Shown here in pieces: positions 1-8,271 of a DNA stretch of 64,000 bases; within the stretch, counting starts at the first letter, position 1, and every line of letters begins with the position of its first letter. A program made the position numbers and the translations under genes. The stretch covers positions 3,410,001-3,474,000 of the forward strand of contig OZ244795.1 in NCBI GenBank assembly GCA_965219925.1, read 5' to 3'. The stretch comes from Bin87 sp965219925. Its GTDB lineage: Bacteria > Chloroflexota > Dehalococcoidia > Lucifugimonadales > UBA3495. The notes beneath the pieces were generated by a model. It was not told the origin of the DNA. It searched no databases and worked only from the letters and a program-made list of their open reading frames with translations.

Positions 1-250
1 CGCGGCACGGGGCAGGCTCTGCGCCAGCAGCCACACCGCGTGCCACCTTTCCCGCTCCCGGGGCGTCGGCGCTCGGTACATCCGTTGCCGCACCTCAGCC
101 TCGTCCATGCGCTACCGCTCCAGCAGCGCCCGCATCTCCGTCATGCCCAACAGCAACCCCCACTCGGATTTCCTGATCTTTTCCGGCTATCTCGACCGCC
201 CCTGTCTTATCCCAAACCTATGCGAGTTTCACCTTGGCTTTGGTTTAGTA
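1..250 (-). mobile_element. IS630-family element, 5' end only (runs off the window edge)
   Basis: The first 36 codons of a leftward transposase begin at the ATG at 106-108. They contain APTPRERERWHAVWLLAQ, which nearly matches APTPRERERWYAIWLLAQ in the IS630-type element at 33945-35213. The outer end is the inverted repeat at 232-250 (CCTTGGCTTTGGTTTAGTA), also matching that second copy, and a TA follows, as expected for IS630 target duplication. The rest of the transposase lies beyond position 1. Family assignment is by similarity to the second copy, whose catalytic half is recognisable. Confidence 0.75.
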
Positions 251-297
251 TTGTTTCAAAGTCATCAACAAAGGGATAAACATGTCGATTAAAAGGG

Positions 298-325
298 AAA
301 TACCTACTCAAAGTAGGTATTTTTT
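298..325. terminator. Hairpin terminator beside tRNA-Trp
   Basis: A 10-bp perfect stem (AAATACCTAC / GTAGGTATTT) with a 5-nt loop abuts the tRNA 3' end. The T-run is strongest on the plus strand (319-325), while the minus strand has TTT-CCC-TTTT. It could therefore end the leftward tRNA transcript and also block rightward transcription from the IS630 end. Confidence 0.6.
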
Positions 326-398
326 GGCACCGGCGGAAGGAATCGAACCCACACCTTCGGTTTTGGAGACCGATGCGCTACCACTACACCACGCCGGT
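325..398 (-). tRNA. trnW: tRNA-Trp (anticodon CCA)
   Basis: The minus strand folds as a complete cloverleaf. The acceptor stem ACCGGCG/CGCCGGT has seven perfect pairs, discriminator G and an encoded CCA. The D stem is GTGT/GCGC and the anticodon stem TCGGT/ACCGA has loop CTCCAAA, giving anticodon CCA (tryptophan). The T arm carries loop TTCGATT and has one T-T mismatch in its stem. It delivers Trp to UGG codons. It stands alone, with its own promoter upstream and a hairpin directly after the CCA. Confidence 0.95.
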
Positions 399-409
399 GC
401 GTGCTTAAG

Positions 410-438
410 ATTGTAGCAACCGGGCGTTATCCCTGCAA
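410..438 (-). promoter_or_regulatory. Probable sigma-70 promoter of tRNA-Trp
   Basis: On the minus strand, TACAAT (410-415) is a 5/6 match to the -10 box, lies 11 nt before the tRNA, and is separated by 17 nt from the weak -35 box TTGCAG (433-438). Confidence 0.5.
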
Positions 439-451
439 CCGATGGGCTACC

Positions 452-620
452 CTCACGTGTACCCGCTTTGTCATTGCGCCCCCGTACTCGATGCGGGGGT
501 TGGCAATCTCGTCGCCGTAGCAATAGTGGTTTGCCGAGGTGTGTTCAATCTCAACGGGATTGCCACGTGGTTCGGCAGGCTCACCATGAGCGGCTGCGCT
601 CCTCGCAATGACAGGGGTCC
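452..620. repeat. MITE-like palindromic repeat, degenerate copy 1
   Basis: The left end CTCACGTGTACCCGCTTTG matches the terminal repeat of the copies at 2585-2785 and 62549-62696. The interior has the shared blocks TCATTGCG, GGGGTTGGCAATCTCGTCG, GATTGCCACGTGGTTCGGC and CGCAATGACA. The right terminal repeat is lost, and a further fragment of related repeat (GACAGGCTCAGGACGAGCG) follows to about 645. The rest of the 439-793 spacer shows no supported gene. Confidence 0.7.
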
Positions 621-793
621 TTTGACAGGCTCAGGACGAGCGGGGGATTCCGTTGTTGCGATGCTGTGTCCCACGGGGCGATTCAGCCAGCCCGACCAGA
701 AGTAGACGATTACGAACAGGATGATCAACGCCAGGATGGTGCCAATCACCAGACATCCATAGCGGGCCATCGCTTACTGACTCGCCGGCCTGG

Positions 794-2545
794 TCAGGCG
801 GGAATAACGGGCAAGCGCAAACGTGACGGATATTGCCCGTTGTGATGAATGGTTTGCACGGCTGGCACGCTGTCGGTGGAGGCCCAGGGATCCGCCCCGA
901 TGTTGAAGTTGCGGTCGAACCGCGGGAAGTTGCTGCTGCTGATCTCCAGGCGGATGCGATGGCCGGCTTTGAACACGTTGCTGGTGGCCACCAGGTCAAT
1001 GTTGTACTCGTGGGCGACGCCGGGCGTAACGGGGTGGGACTCATCAGTGCCGCTGCGGTATCGCGCGCGGATGATGCCGTCGGTAAGGTTGCGCGCCGAG
1101 CCGCACGGATCCACATCCACCAGCTTGGCAGTGAAATCGGTATCGGCGGCAGAGGTCGCGGCGTGCAGCGTAAGGGTAACCGGCCCGGTAACCTCGACAT
1201 CGGCCGCGAGGGTCGGCGTCGTGTAGCACAGCACGTCGCTGCGACCCTCCAACTCCTGCTGGTCATATGCGCCGCCGGGCACGAAAGACGGGCCGCAGCA
1301 CAGCGGGCCGCCCCGGGTTGGAACCGGGTCGCGGGGATCATACAGGAACACGTCGGGCGATTCTTCACCCGCGGCATCGGTGGACAGGACGCCATCGCCG
1401 GCCTGGGTATTGGCCCGACCGCCGCTGTGCAAGTAGTAGTCGGTGAACCGGGTTCGAGCCAACGGCCATTCCTGTTCGTCGCGCCAACTGTTGTCACCCA
1501 TCACGAAGATGCGAACCGGAGGATCGGCGTCGGCGCCATTCTGCTCGCCCTTTAGCCAGTAATCGAACCATCGTAGCTGCACGCCGTCGGTGTCGATGGC
1601 CGGCCCGGAAGCGCCCAGGCCAAAGAAGTAGTCGCCCGACATTTCGGCAAACGGGCCGTGGTGCCAGGGGCCAACAATGAGGCGCTGTCCTGCGCGTGCG
1701 GTGGCGTCGGCGGCCTGTTTCCGCATACCAACGAAATTGCGGAGAGTGCCCAACAGGAAAATATCGTGCCACCCGCCCACATGCAGCGCCGGCGTGGTGA
1801 TATGCGGGTAGTGGTCCTCAATGCGCCAGCGCTTCCAGTAATCGTCGCTGGACGAGTGCCGAATCCAGTCGTAAAAATAGTCCGCCAGCGGCGCTTTGAG
1901 ATGCGGCAACTCCACGATGGGTTGTTGACGCATAGTGCAGTCCAATTGGTTGAAAGCTTCCAGGAGCCCGGCGCGGGCGCCTTCGGGGACGTCGTGGCGG
2001 CTGCTGATGGCGCCGAGGTTGGCCATGGTCAATTGTCGCATCGTCCACGAAAGGGCAAACCCCCAGGCCAACGCACCGCCCTGGTAGGTCCAGCCCTCGT
2101 AGTAGTCGGAGGCGGTGATACCCGGGGAGATGGTCGTGAGGGCCGGCGGGTTGGTGATGGCGCAAAGCCACTGGGTGGCTCCCACGTAGGAACGCCCGAA
2201 CATACCCGTCTTGCCAGTGCTCCAGGGTTGGTCGGCGCACCATTGCACGGTATCGTAGCCGTCGTCCGGTTCATCCAGGAAGGGGTAGAACTCGCCCTCG
2301 GAAGTGTAGCGACCGCGGGTGTCCTGGATAACCACCGCATAGCCGTGGGACGCCGCGCGCATCACGTCGAGGCTGCCCGTGCGGGACTGTGCCTTGTCGT
2401 AGGGAGTGCGTTGCAAAAGCACGGGAACCGGGTCCGAAGTGTCCGGACGGTACACGTCGGCGTAGAGCGTCACGCCGTCGCGCATGGCCACCGGCAGGCC
2501 GAACTCGGTACGAATAGCAGTATGAGGTCCCATCATTTCCGGCAT
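794..2545 (-). CDS. CocE/NonD family hydrolase (X-Pro dipeptidyl-peptidase S15-like)
   Basis: A 583-residue serine hydrolase of the cocaine-esterase/X-Pro dipeptidyl-peptidase family, which cleaves acyl esters or amides through an alpha/beta-hydrolase triad. The nucleophile elbow GRSYVG places Ser119, GGWHD places Asp261 and GPWHHG places His296, mirroring CocE Ser117/Asp259/His287. The C-terminal part (PVTLTLHAATSAADTDFTA) is the jelly-roll X-Pro C domain. The ATG at 2545 is chosen because GGAGGTGAGAATT precedes it; a longer reading to 2599 would start inside the MITE repeat. No signal peptide is seen, so it is probably cytoplasmic. The substrate cannot be read from sequence. Confidence 0.9.
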   Translation of the reverse strand: MPEMMGPHTAIRTEFGLPVAMRDGVTLYADVYRPDTSDPVPVLLQRTPYDKAQSRTGSLDVMRAASHGYAVVIQDTRGRYTSEGEFYPFLDEPDDGYDTVQWCADQPWSTGKTGMFGRSYVGATQWLCAITNPPALTTISPGITASDYYEGWTYQGGALAWGFALSWTMRQLTMANLGAISSRHDVPEGARAGLLEAFNQLDCTMRQQPIVELPHLKAPLADYFYDWIRHSSSDDYWKRWRIEDHYPHITTPALHVGGWHDIFLLGTLRNFVGMRKQAADATARAGQRLIVGPWHHGPFAEMSGDYFFGLGASGPAIDTDGVQLRWFDYWLKGEQNGADADPPVRIFVMGDNSWRDEQEWPLARTRFTDYYLHSGGRANTQAGDGVLSTDAAGEESPDVFLYDPRDPVPTRGGPLCCGPSFVPGGAYDQQELEGRSDVLCYTTPTLAADVEVTGPVTLTLHAATSAADTDFTAKLVDVDPCGSARNLTDGIIRARYRSGTDESHPVTPGVAHEYNIDLVATSNVFKAGHRIRLEISSSNFPRFDRNFNIGADPWASTDSVPAVQTIHHNGQYPSRLRLPVIPA

Positions 2546-2584
2546 AATTCTCACCTCCCGGTTGGCGGCATTATACACCGACCC

Positions 2585-2785
2585 CTCATGCGTACCCACT
2601 TTAATCTGTCATTGCGACCCCGTACTTGATACGGGGGTGGCAATCTCGTCGCCGTAGGAATGGCGGTTCGTCGACGTGTGTTCAGCCTCATCGAGATTGC
2701 CACGTCCCTCGACAAGCTCGGGATGAGCGGAATCTCCTCGCAATGACAGTAGGCCAGTTGGTTTGACAAAGTGGGTACGCGTGAG
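2585..2785. repeat. MITE-like palindromic repeat, complete copy 2
   Basis: A 201-bp unit bounded by near-perfect 18-bp inverted ends: CTCATGCGTACCCACTTT (2585-2602) and AAAGTGGGTACGCGTGAG (2768-2785). It has no coding capacity. It sits between the divergently transcribed hydrolase and DinB-fold gene, so their promoters may lie at or near its edges. Confidence 0.8.
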
Positions 2786-2861
2786 ACACTCTCCCGGATT
2801 GCCGTCGGCGTCGTGATAAACTACCTGCGATTGGGATTTAGACAAATTTGGGGAGGCAATT

Positions 2862-3716
2862 ATGCTGGACGATGCCGCCAAGGTTGAACTGATTAAGCGC
2901 TTGTCGGGGGACATTCACCGGCGATTATCCGAAGGGCCGGCCGAAGCGCTGAATGGCCCGTCGGCGTGCTCGGAGTGGGACGTTGGCACGGTGGCCGCGC
3001 ATCTGGCCGGTGGAGCCGTACGTCAGCGCGAGGCGTTGCTGCGGGGATTGGCCGGAGAGGGCGGCCCACCCGAGGGCGAAAGCGTTATGCCCACCGCCGA
3101 CCAGGTGCAGCAGGCCAACGCGGTGAACAACGCGGAGATGCGCCGGGAGTGGGGCGATGCGTTGCTGGACAATTTTCAGCAGTGGTACCAGGAACTGGAC
3201 GACACTCTACGGGACTGGACCGACTGGTCAATCGGTTGCTGGCACCGTCGGCGCGGTACGATTTCGGCCAGCAGCTATCTGGATTTGCGTATTCAGGAAC
3301 TGGTGATTCACGACTGGGACATCCGCTCGGGCGGCGCCGGCGAAGGTGAACTGGACGCCGACGGAGCAGTGGCCCTACTGCCAGGGTCGGAGATGTGGTA
3401 CCAACTCTGCTTCCGGCCCACGGCACCGCTCACCACACCGGTGGCGTATCGCTTTGAAGTGGGAGGCGACGGCGGCGCGTCCCTGAGCCACGACGTGGTG
3501 GTTACCGGCGACGCCTTTTCCATTGAGCCCTGCGCTCACGACCGTCAGCCGGATTTGACCGTCCGCTGCGATGCCGGGACGTATCTGCTTTGTCTGTACA
3601 ACCGGGTGGACTGGAATACCGCGAAACGGGCCGGCCGCGTCAGGGTCTCCCAGACTGCCGACACGATTGCCCACGTGGCGTTGCGGAACCTGGGTCGCTG
3701 GTTCGGCGGGCTGTAG
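2862..3716 (+). CDS. Maleylpyruvate isomerase N-terminal/DinB-fold family protein
   Basis: A 284-residue protein of the mycothiol-dependent maleylpyruvate isomerase superfamily. The N-terminal four-helix DinB fold carries the metal-site pattern: His47 in CSEWDVGTVAAHL, and Glu146 and His150 in RIQELVIHDWDIR, equivalent to the His/Glu-x3-His triad of the characterised isomerase. The C-terminal third (about 165-284) is the SCP2-like MDMPI C domain. GGGGAGG lies about 8 nt before the ATG. A paralogue follows directly on the same strand. Family members act on thiol-linked or small organic substrates; the true substrate here is unknown. Confidence 0.85.
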   Translation: MLDDAAKVELIKRLSGDIHRRLSEGPAEALNGPSACSEWDVGTVAAHLAGGAVRQREALLRGLAGEGGPPEGESVMPTADQVQQANAVNNAEMRREWGDALLDNFQQWYQELDDTLRDWTDWSIGCWHRRRGTISASSYLDLRIQELVIHDWDIRSGGAGEGELDADGAVALLPGSEMWYQLCFRPTAPLTTPVAYRFEVGGDGGASLSHDVVVTGDAFSIEPCAHDRQPDLTVRCDAGTYLLCLYNRVDWNTAKRAGRVRVSQTADTIAHVALRNLGRWFGGL

Positions 3717-3721
3717 GAGTT

Positions 3722-3750
3722 TTTACATCGATGGACAAGATGTACAGGAT
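3722..3750. repeat. Short dispersed repeat (TTTACATCGATGGACAAGATG type)
   Basis: TTTACATCGATGGACAAGAT followed by GTACAGGAT recurs in inverted form at 9036-9068 and, degenerately, at 58934-58948. It fills the spacer between the two DinB-fold paralogues. Confidence 0.5.
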
Positions 3751-3769
3751 TTGATTGGAGACCGGTGCG

Positions 3770-4630
3770 ATGGCTACTTATGATGAGGCGATTATCCAGT
3801 ACGAGGTTCGGGTGATTGGTACGTTGGCCCTGGGGCTGTATGGCTTTCTGCTCGGGCTTCCTGACCGGGATTTGGGGCGTCAGTCGGCCTGCGAGGCCTG
3901 GACGGTGCGCGACGTGGCCGGACATTTGACCAACCGGGCCGAGCGGCAAATCGCCAGCATGACCCGAGGGCGCACGGGCGACTCCGGGCCTCCCGCCGGA
4001 TTCAGCGCGCCGTCGGACAATATGGCGATGTCGGCGGCCAACGCGGATGCGGACATCGCTTATACGCAGTCGATGGGTGAGGGTTTGCTGACGGCCTTCG
4101 ATGAGCGGTATCGGGAGTTGAACCGATTGCTGGCGGGGTTCAGCGGCGACGACTGGCGCTGCGACTGCTGGCATCCGCGGCGGGGCACGATGACGGCGCG
4201 GGAGTACGTGAGTCAGCGGATACAGGAGCTGGCGGTGCATGAATGGGACATCCGCAGCGCGTTTTACGCCAACGCCAGTTTGCATCCGGACGCGCAGCCG
4301 GTGTTGCAGGGTATGTCGGCCCACTGGCTCCGCACCGCCTACAACCCGGGCAGCGACCCGCCCACCCAAGCGGTGCGCTACCTGTTCCACCTGTCGGATG
4401 CCGCTGCGCTGGATGTGATCGTCAGCCCCGACGGTGTGGAAGTGGGCAACAATGTCCACGGCGATGCCTCGACCATAGACCTGCTGGTGTCCTGCGACGC
4501 CAACACCTACCTGCTGCTGGCCTACGGCCGGCTTGATCTGGATGCGGCCATAGCGGCAGGCCGGTTCAGCATCGAGCAGGGATCGGAGGGACTGCTGCGG
4601 CGGTTCAAGGCGTGGATGGTGGGGTTTTAG
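3770..4630 (+). CDS. Second maleylpyruvate isomerase/DinB-fold family protein
   Basis: A 286-residue paralogue of the preceding gene with the same layout: CEAWTVRDVAGHL (His52), then QRIQELAVHEWDIR (Glu153, His157) for the metal triad, then an MDMPI C-terminal domain ending in RFKAWMVGF. The ATG at 3770 is preferred over one five codons upstream because TTGGAG lies 11 nt before it. The 53-nt gap to the first copy and the shared strand suggest tandem duplication and cotranscription. A degraded third copy of the 3' end lies at 5623-5735, so the family once extended further. The substrate is unknown. Confidence 0.85.
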   Translation: MATYDEAIIQYEVRVIGTLALGLYGFLLGLPDRDLGRQSACEAWTVRDVAGHLTNRAERQIASMTRGRTGDSGPPAGFSAPSDNMAMSAANADADIAYTQSMGEGLLTAFDERYRELNRLLAGFSGDDWRCDCWHPRRGTMTAREYVSQRIQELAVHEWDIRSAFYANASLHPDAQPVLQGMSAHWLRTAYNPGSDPPTQAVRYLFHLSDAAALDVIVSPDGVEVGNNVHGDASTIDLLVSCDANTYLLLAYGRLDLDAAIAAGRFSIEQGSEGLLRRFKAWMVGF

Positions 4631-4668
4631 GGGGTATCCAATCCATGAAGTCTAGTGCAGTGCGCGTG

Positions 4669-5136
4669 TTAGCGTCGGTCGAACATCGATTGTGCGGCTA
4701 GAAGTCTTCGTTCCTCTTGGGTTAGCTGGGCGAAGTCCCTGATGGCAGTTTCGGCCTGGGCAATTATGTTGAGGGTTTTGGTACGCGTGACCGAGAAGTT
4801 TGGGTCGTAGTCAGCCTCCTGGCGCAGGTCCTGCAGGTCGATGAAGGCGCGGGCGAAGTTTTCGCCGTTTGGGGACAGCAGATTCAGGACTGCGCGCAGG
4901 TTGTTCCAGGCTCTGCCGTGGTCGAGGCGGCGGTAGACCCGTTCCCACGCATAGGAGGACATATTGGATTGTGGTTGACCAGCAATTAATTTGGCGTTGG
5001 ATGCCGCCAGGGTATGGAACACAGCGTAGTATGCTGTGCTGATTGCACGCCGCATATCCGTCTGCGAAGGTGGTGGGGTTGCCGCCTGCGGCACCAGTTT
5101 GTAGCAGGTGTCGATGAGACCATGTGGGTCTATCAT
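4669..5136 (-). CDS. HEPN-domain protein (putative toxin-like RNase of a two-gene module)
   Basis: A 155-residue all-helical protein with the HEPN signature RRAISTAYYAVFH (residues 29-41) and a late EADYDP motif. HEPN domains in bacteria are mostly RNases or RNA binders in toxin-antitoxin and defence systems. The short catalytic R-x4-6-H motif is not clearly present, so activity is uncertain. The start overlaps the stop of the upstream 110-residue gene by four bases (ATGA), implying translational coupling. The pair lies between two copies of a DinB-gene 3' end, which suggests it arrived by insertion or recombination. Confidence 0.7.
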   Translation of the reverse strand: MIDPHGLIDTCYKLVPQAATPPPSQTDMRRAISTAYYAVFHTLAASNAKLIAGQPQSNMSSYAWERVYRRLDHGRAWNNLRAVLNLLSPNGENFARAFIDLQDLRQEADYDPNFSVTRTKTLNIIAQAETAIRDFAQLTQEERRLLAAQSMFDRR

Positions 5137-5465
5137 CGAGCGGGGGCGGGCGGAGTTGGCGACTTGCGGTATTCCGACCTGGTGGGGTCGTTGACATCGG
5201 TGTAGCCGATCAAGGTGCGTGCTGTGATGCCGGAGGCGCGGATAGGCTCGTCGATGACCCTGAACAGAGTGTTCATCAGGTGGCCGTCGAGCACGGGGTT
5301 GGGAGCGGTGTACAGGAGTTCGACGTCGATGAACTCCTCGTCGTCAGCGTCTAGCCGGACAGTGACGTTGGCGTCCTGGAATTGGACGGTGGGTGGGAAG
5401 TGGATTTTCGCTCCGTCGAGAATTATTCCCTTGACGCTCTCCATTTCCAGTTCGGTGATGGGCAT
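5133..5465 (-). CDS. Uncharacterised partner of the HEPN protein
   Basis: A 110-residue acidic protein that I do not recognise. It reads as a beta-rich domain (VTVRLDADDEEFIDVELLY) followed by DEPIRAS and IGYTDVNDP, with a proline-rich tail (SPTPPAPAR). It is the first gene of the leftward two-gene module and overlaps the HEPN gene by ATGA. By position it could be an antitoxin or sensor, but no DNA-binding motif is visible, so this is only inference. The ATG at 5465 has GGCCCCTAATG immediately upstream and no good ribosome site. Confidence 0.6.
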   Translation of the reverse strand: MPITELEMESVKGIILDGAKIHFPPTVQFQDANVTVRLDADDEEFIDVELLYTAPNPVLDGHLMNTLFRVIDEPIRASGITARTLIGYTDVNDPTRSEYRKSPTPPAPAR

Positions 5466-5622
5466 TAGGGGCCTCGCGTTGTGATGGTCTCGATTTTGAT
5501 GCTATTGTGCCAAATCTCGCTAGTCAATATTTGGTAAATCCGCGTGCCCGGCCGAGGTCGTGTCGTTCAGGCTCAAATTCAGCGTTGCGAGACAGTTTCG
5601 CTGAACGTAAACACGCTCTGCT

Positions 5623-5735
5623 AGCCTACGGCCGGCTTGATCTGGATGCGGCCATCGCGGGCCGGCCGGTTTAGCATCGAGCGGGGACCGGAGGCGTTGC
5701 TGCGGCGGTTCGCGGCGTGTATGGTGGGGTTTTAG
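5623..5735 (+). pseudogene. Relic 3' end of a third DinB-fold paralogue
   Basis: About 113 bp closely matches 4519-4632, the last ~37 codons of the second DinB-fold gene, including GCCGGCTTGATCTGGATGCG and the terminal ATGGTGGGGTTTTAGG. It has an extra base near 5667 and no start. The rest of the 5466-5831 spacer has no supported gene. Confidence 0.8.
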
Positions 5736-5831
5736 GAACCGTAATACCAGTACCTCGTACTATGATGTTGACTGGCGGCGTAGAGTCAGCCCTAAGCATT
5801 TTACGCTACGTGGGGTTCTGGAGAAGATTGT

Positions 5832-8138
5832 CTACCGATTCGGCGGCCCCACGAAGGCTAATGTACGTCGTACAAAACCCCGGAGTTCTGTGGAATTGAT
5901 TTCCTCTGTTTGCCATGCTGGATTTGTGTCGTGATGGAATCGGTTACCGTACTCGACAATGTAGTGAAGTTCTTGTATTGCGTCTTCATTCAAGATCTCA
6001 TCAGGACCGTCGACCTTATTTCGGCAATCCCCAATGAACGGGCCAAGCAATTTCCCTGGTGGGAAGTTACCGGGACAGGCAACTCTGAGAAATCCTTCTA
6101 AGTGTGGGCGGATTGCTAGGGCTACCTCCTTCTTGCCACCGAACTGACTAGCGGCATATTCTTGCAAGAGGAAGTGCCGTTGGTCGTGCTCTGTAATCGA
6201 GTCCTGGCTTACGTCCCAGGTGCGGATGGTTGATTCATCTCCGTTTTGGGCTATTTCCAAAGGGAGGCACTCTTTGCGGTCGGCACCGCTCCACATGCCG
6301 CAAAGGAAGCGCTTGTTATGTGACAGCACAATTACTTGTCCAGCCCGCTCAGCCAGGTTTCGTACCGCTTGAACTGTGGTAAGGGAACGGTGGTCGTCCA
6401 AGCTTGACATCGGGTCGTCTATGACGACTATTGTGTTGGCAAGATTAGGGTTATGGTCCAAAGACGAGAAGAAAAGGGCAAGGGCGAGTGTGTTACGGTC
6501 ACCAGCACTTAACGAATTACGAAAGGAAGGCTCGCCTTGCGCATTGTTTCTGCTCCTGACAGCGATAGGCGTATGGTTGATGACCACGTTGTAGGTACAA
6601 GTAGACCCACTCCCACCCCCTATGTTTGCAGACACGAGGCTGTCGATACGAAAACCTGCATTGAAACGGTCGAGATAGGCATTGACGCCACTTTGCAATT
6701 CCGGAAACACGTTGGCTCGGAATTCTTCGAGAGCTTTTCTGGCCTCAGTCCTTTCCGTTTCTGTCCGAGCCTTGGCTTCCTTCTCTTGCAAATAATCAGC
6801 ACATAAAGGAGCGATGTCCTGAGAGAAACGGCCTTTTGTTGCCTTCAGCCTACTCAGATCACCAAAGATTTCTTCTTTGTTGGCCCCTTCTGCCTTCTTC
6901 TTAACTTCTACGATTGCGCCGTTGGAAACAGTCGACGTCTCATTGACGACCTTAAACTGCTGCCTATGAGCGTTATAGGTACTAAGGGCATTCAGCTGTT
7001 GCTCATTCAGTTCCTGTTGTTCCAGCGGAGCAGCTTGTTTGGCTTTTAACAGTTCAGCGACTGCTTGTCGCGCCGTGTTCCAGACTCGCACGATGGCTTC
7101 TGTGTCTATCTCGATCGGCGGCACATCACAGTAGTTAGCCCAAAACTGTCCCAACTGCCTAGTATTTCCGACCGTCCGCTCAAACGCTGCCTGCTTGCCA
7201 TCTGCGTGAGTGCTGTCTATATCCTTGATCATTTCAGCTACATCCAGCTTCAACTGAGAATAGCCTTCACTGAAATAGGCGCGATAATGGGCGATCAAAT
7301 CCAAGCCGGTAAGGCCCTGACCGCAGAATGGACAGGTTCCATCACTAGATTGGACCCCACGCCTCATACCGTCGGCGACCCAAGACTCTCCACCTTCACC
7401 CAAGGTTTGAACGTGCGCCTGAACTTGAGCTTCTGCTGCCTTATCAAGGTCTTGCAGGTCCCTTAACAAGATCTGCCTTATGGCCTCGATGTCAAATTCT
7501 GGTAGCTCAATGGCCTCCAACAAAGCGGTAGTCTGCACTGCATCTTGGTTGTTTGCAGCCAGCAACGCACGGTCGGCTGCCTCTATTTTTTGATCGATGT
7601 CTGTCAGTTCAGGGAGAGCGCAGAATTCGTCCACAGAAAGCTCGCCGCGAGAATCGTCGGGAATCGTTTTAGATTTTTCTGCCAAGTCAATGTTATGCAG
7701 ATTGATGCGAGCTACCGCGTCCTGGAGACAACGGTTAAGCGTGACGCCCTCGTCGCCAAGTATGAGTTCATGTAGATTCTGGCGGTGATGAGCTTCCACA
7801 TCAAGCCCGGAATGTACGTTTTCATCCACGAAAACATCGTCATAAATCTTCAGGTCAGGTAGGGTCCTGTTCCAAGCACCATTTTGAAACATCACGTTGG
7901 ACGGTTCGCCTTCACAGTCAAGAACGATATGCGGCGGTTGCTGAGACCCAAGCCTCCGACGTTCGGTAATTGGCAACGGATCCCCCGTTGCCAATGATCG
8001 TAATACGGCAGCGAGCGTGGTTTTGCCACGTGCATTGTCGGCATAAACGAGCGCTAATCGCTTGAGGTCAAGCGACGCAGCAGCATTATCGGAGTCGAAT
8101 GTTCCGATATTTCGGAGCAACTTGATAAAACGAATCAT
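5832..8138 (-). CDS. AAA_13-type zinc-hook ATPase, RloC/PrrC-like, probable phage-defence nuclease
   Basis: A 768-residue SMC/Rad50-like ATPase of the AAA_13 group that includes the anticodon nucleases RloC and PrrC. Walker A is ADNARGKTT (33-41); FVDEN follows near 103. A zinc-hook CPFC (269-272) interrupts the coiled-coil region (about 130-480). The ABC signature LSAGDRNTLAL (543-553), Walker B IVVIDDPMSSLDD (570-582) and the H-loop His607 close the ATPase. The C-terminal domain has R677-x3-E681 and NRFHHD (732-737), resembling the R-x3-E...H nuclease triad of PrrC/RloC. The ATG at 8138 is chosen for GAGGTACAGGTA upstream. Such proteins sense phage anti-restriction activity and cleave tRNA; that role here is inference. 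Confidence 0.8.
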   Translation of the reverse strand: MIRFIKLLRNIGTFDSDNAAASLDLKRLALVYADNARGKTTLAAVLRSLATGDPLPITERRRLGSQQPPHIVLDCEGEPSNVMFQNGAWNRTLPDLKIYDDVFVDENVHSGLDVEAHHRQNLHELILGDEGVTLNRCLQDAVARINLHNIDLAEKSKTIPDDSRGELSVDEFCALPELTDIDQKIEAADRALLAANNQDAVQTTALLEAIELPEFDIEAIRQILLRDLQDLDKAAEAQVQAHVQTLGEGGESWVADGMRRGVQSSDGTCPFCGQGLTGLDLIAHYRAYFSEGYSQLKLDVAEMIKDIDSTHADGKQAAFERTVGNTRQLGQFWANYCDVPPIEIDTEAIVRVWNTARQAVAELLKAKQAAPLEQQELNEQQLNALSTYNAHRQQFKVVNETSTVSNGAIVEVKKKAEGANKEEIFGDLSRLKATKGRFSQDIAPLCADYLQEKEAKARTETERTEARKALEEFRANVFPELQSGVNAYLDRFNAGFRIDSLVSANIGGGSGSTCTYNVVINHTPIAVRSRNNAQGEPSFRNSLSAGDRNTLALALFFSSLDHNPNLANTIVVIDDPMSSLDDHRSLTTVQAVRNLAERAGQVIVLSHNKRFLCGMWSGADRKECLPLEIAQNGDESTIRTWDVSQDSITEHDQRHFLLQEYAASQFGGKKEVALAIRPHLEGFLRVACPGNFPPGKLLGPFIGDCRNKVDGPDEILNEDAIQELHYIVEYGNRFHHDTNPAWQTEEINSTELRGFVRRTLAFVGPPNR

Positions 8139-8271
8139 TACCTGTACCTCGTAGTGGTCTGGTTTACCCAAGAGAATCTGCAACTTGCAGCAAACTGAGC
8201 ATGGTGGTGATACTCGGGGTTATTATTCGTTGACGGCAATTCAGAATATGATAGCTGTGCGATTTTATCCC

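Noticed and set aside
1658..2629. Long rightward open frame opposite the CocE hydrolase
   Set aside because: It is antisense to a gene with a complete catalytic triad, has no family motifs, and is typical of GC-rich shadow frames. The same applies to 8997-10064 (+), 12143-13279 (-), 52495-53823 (-) and 3545-4459 (-).
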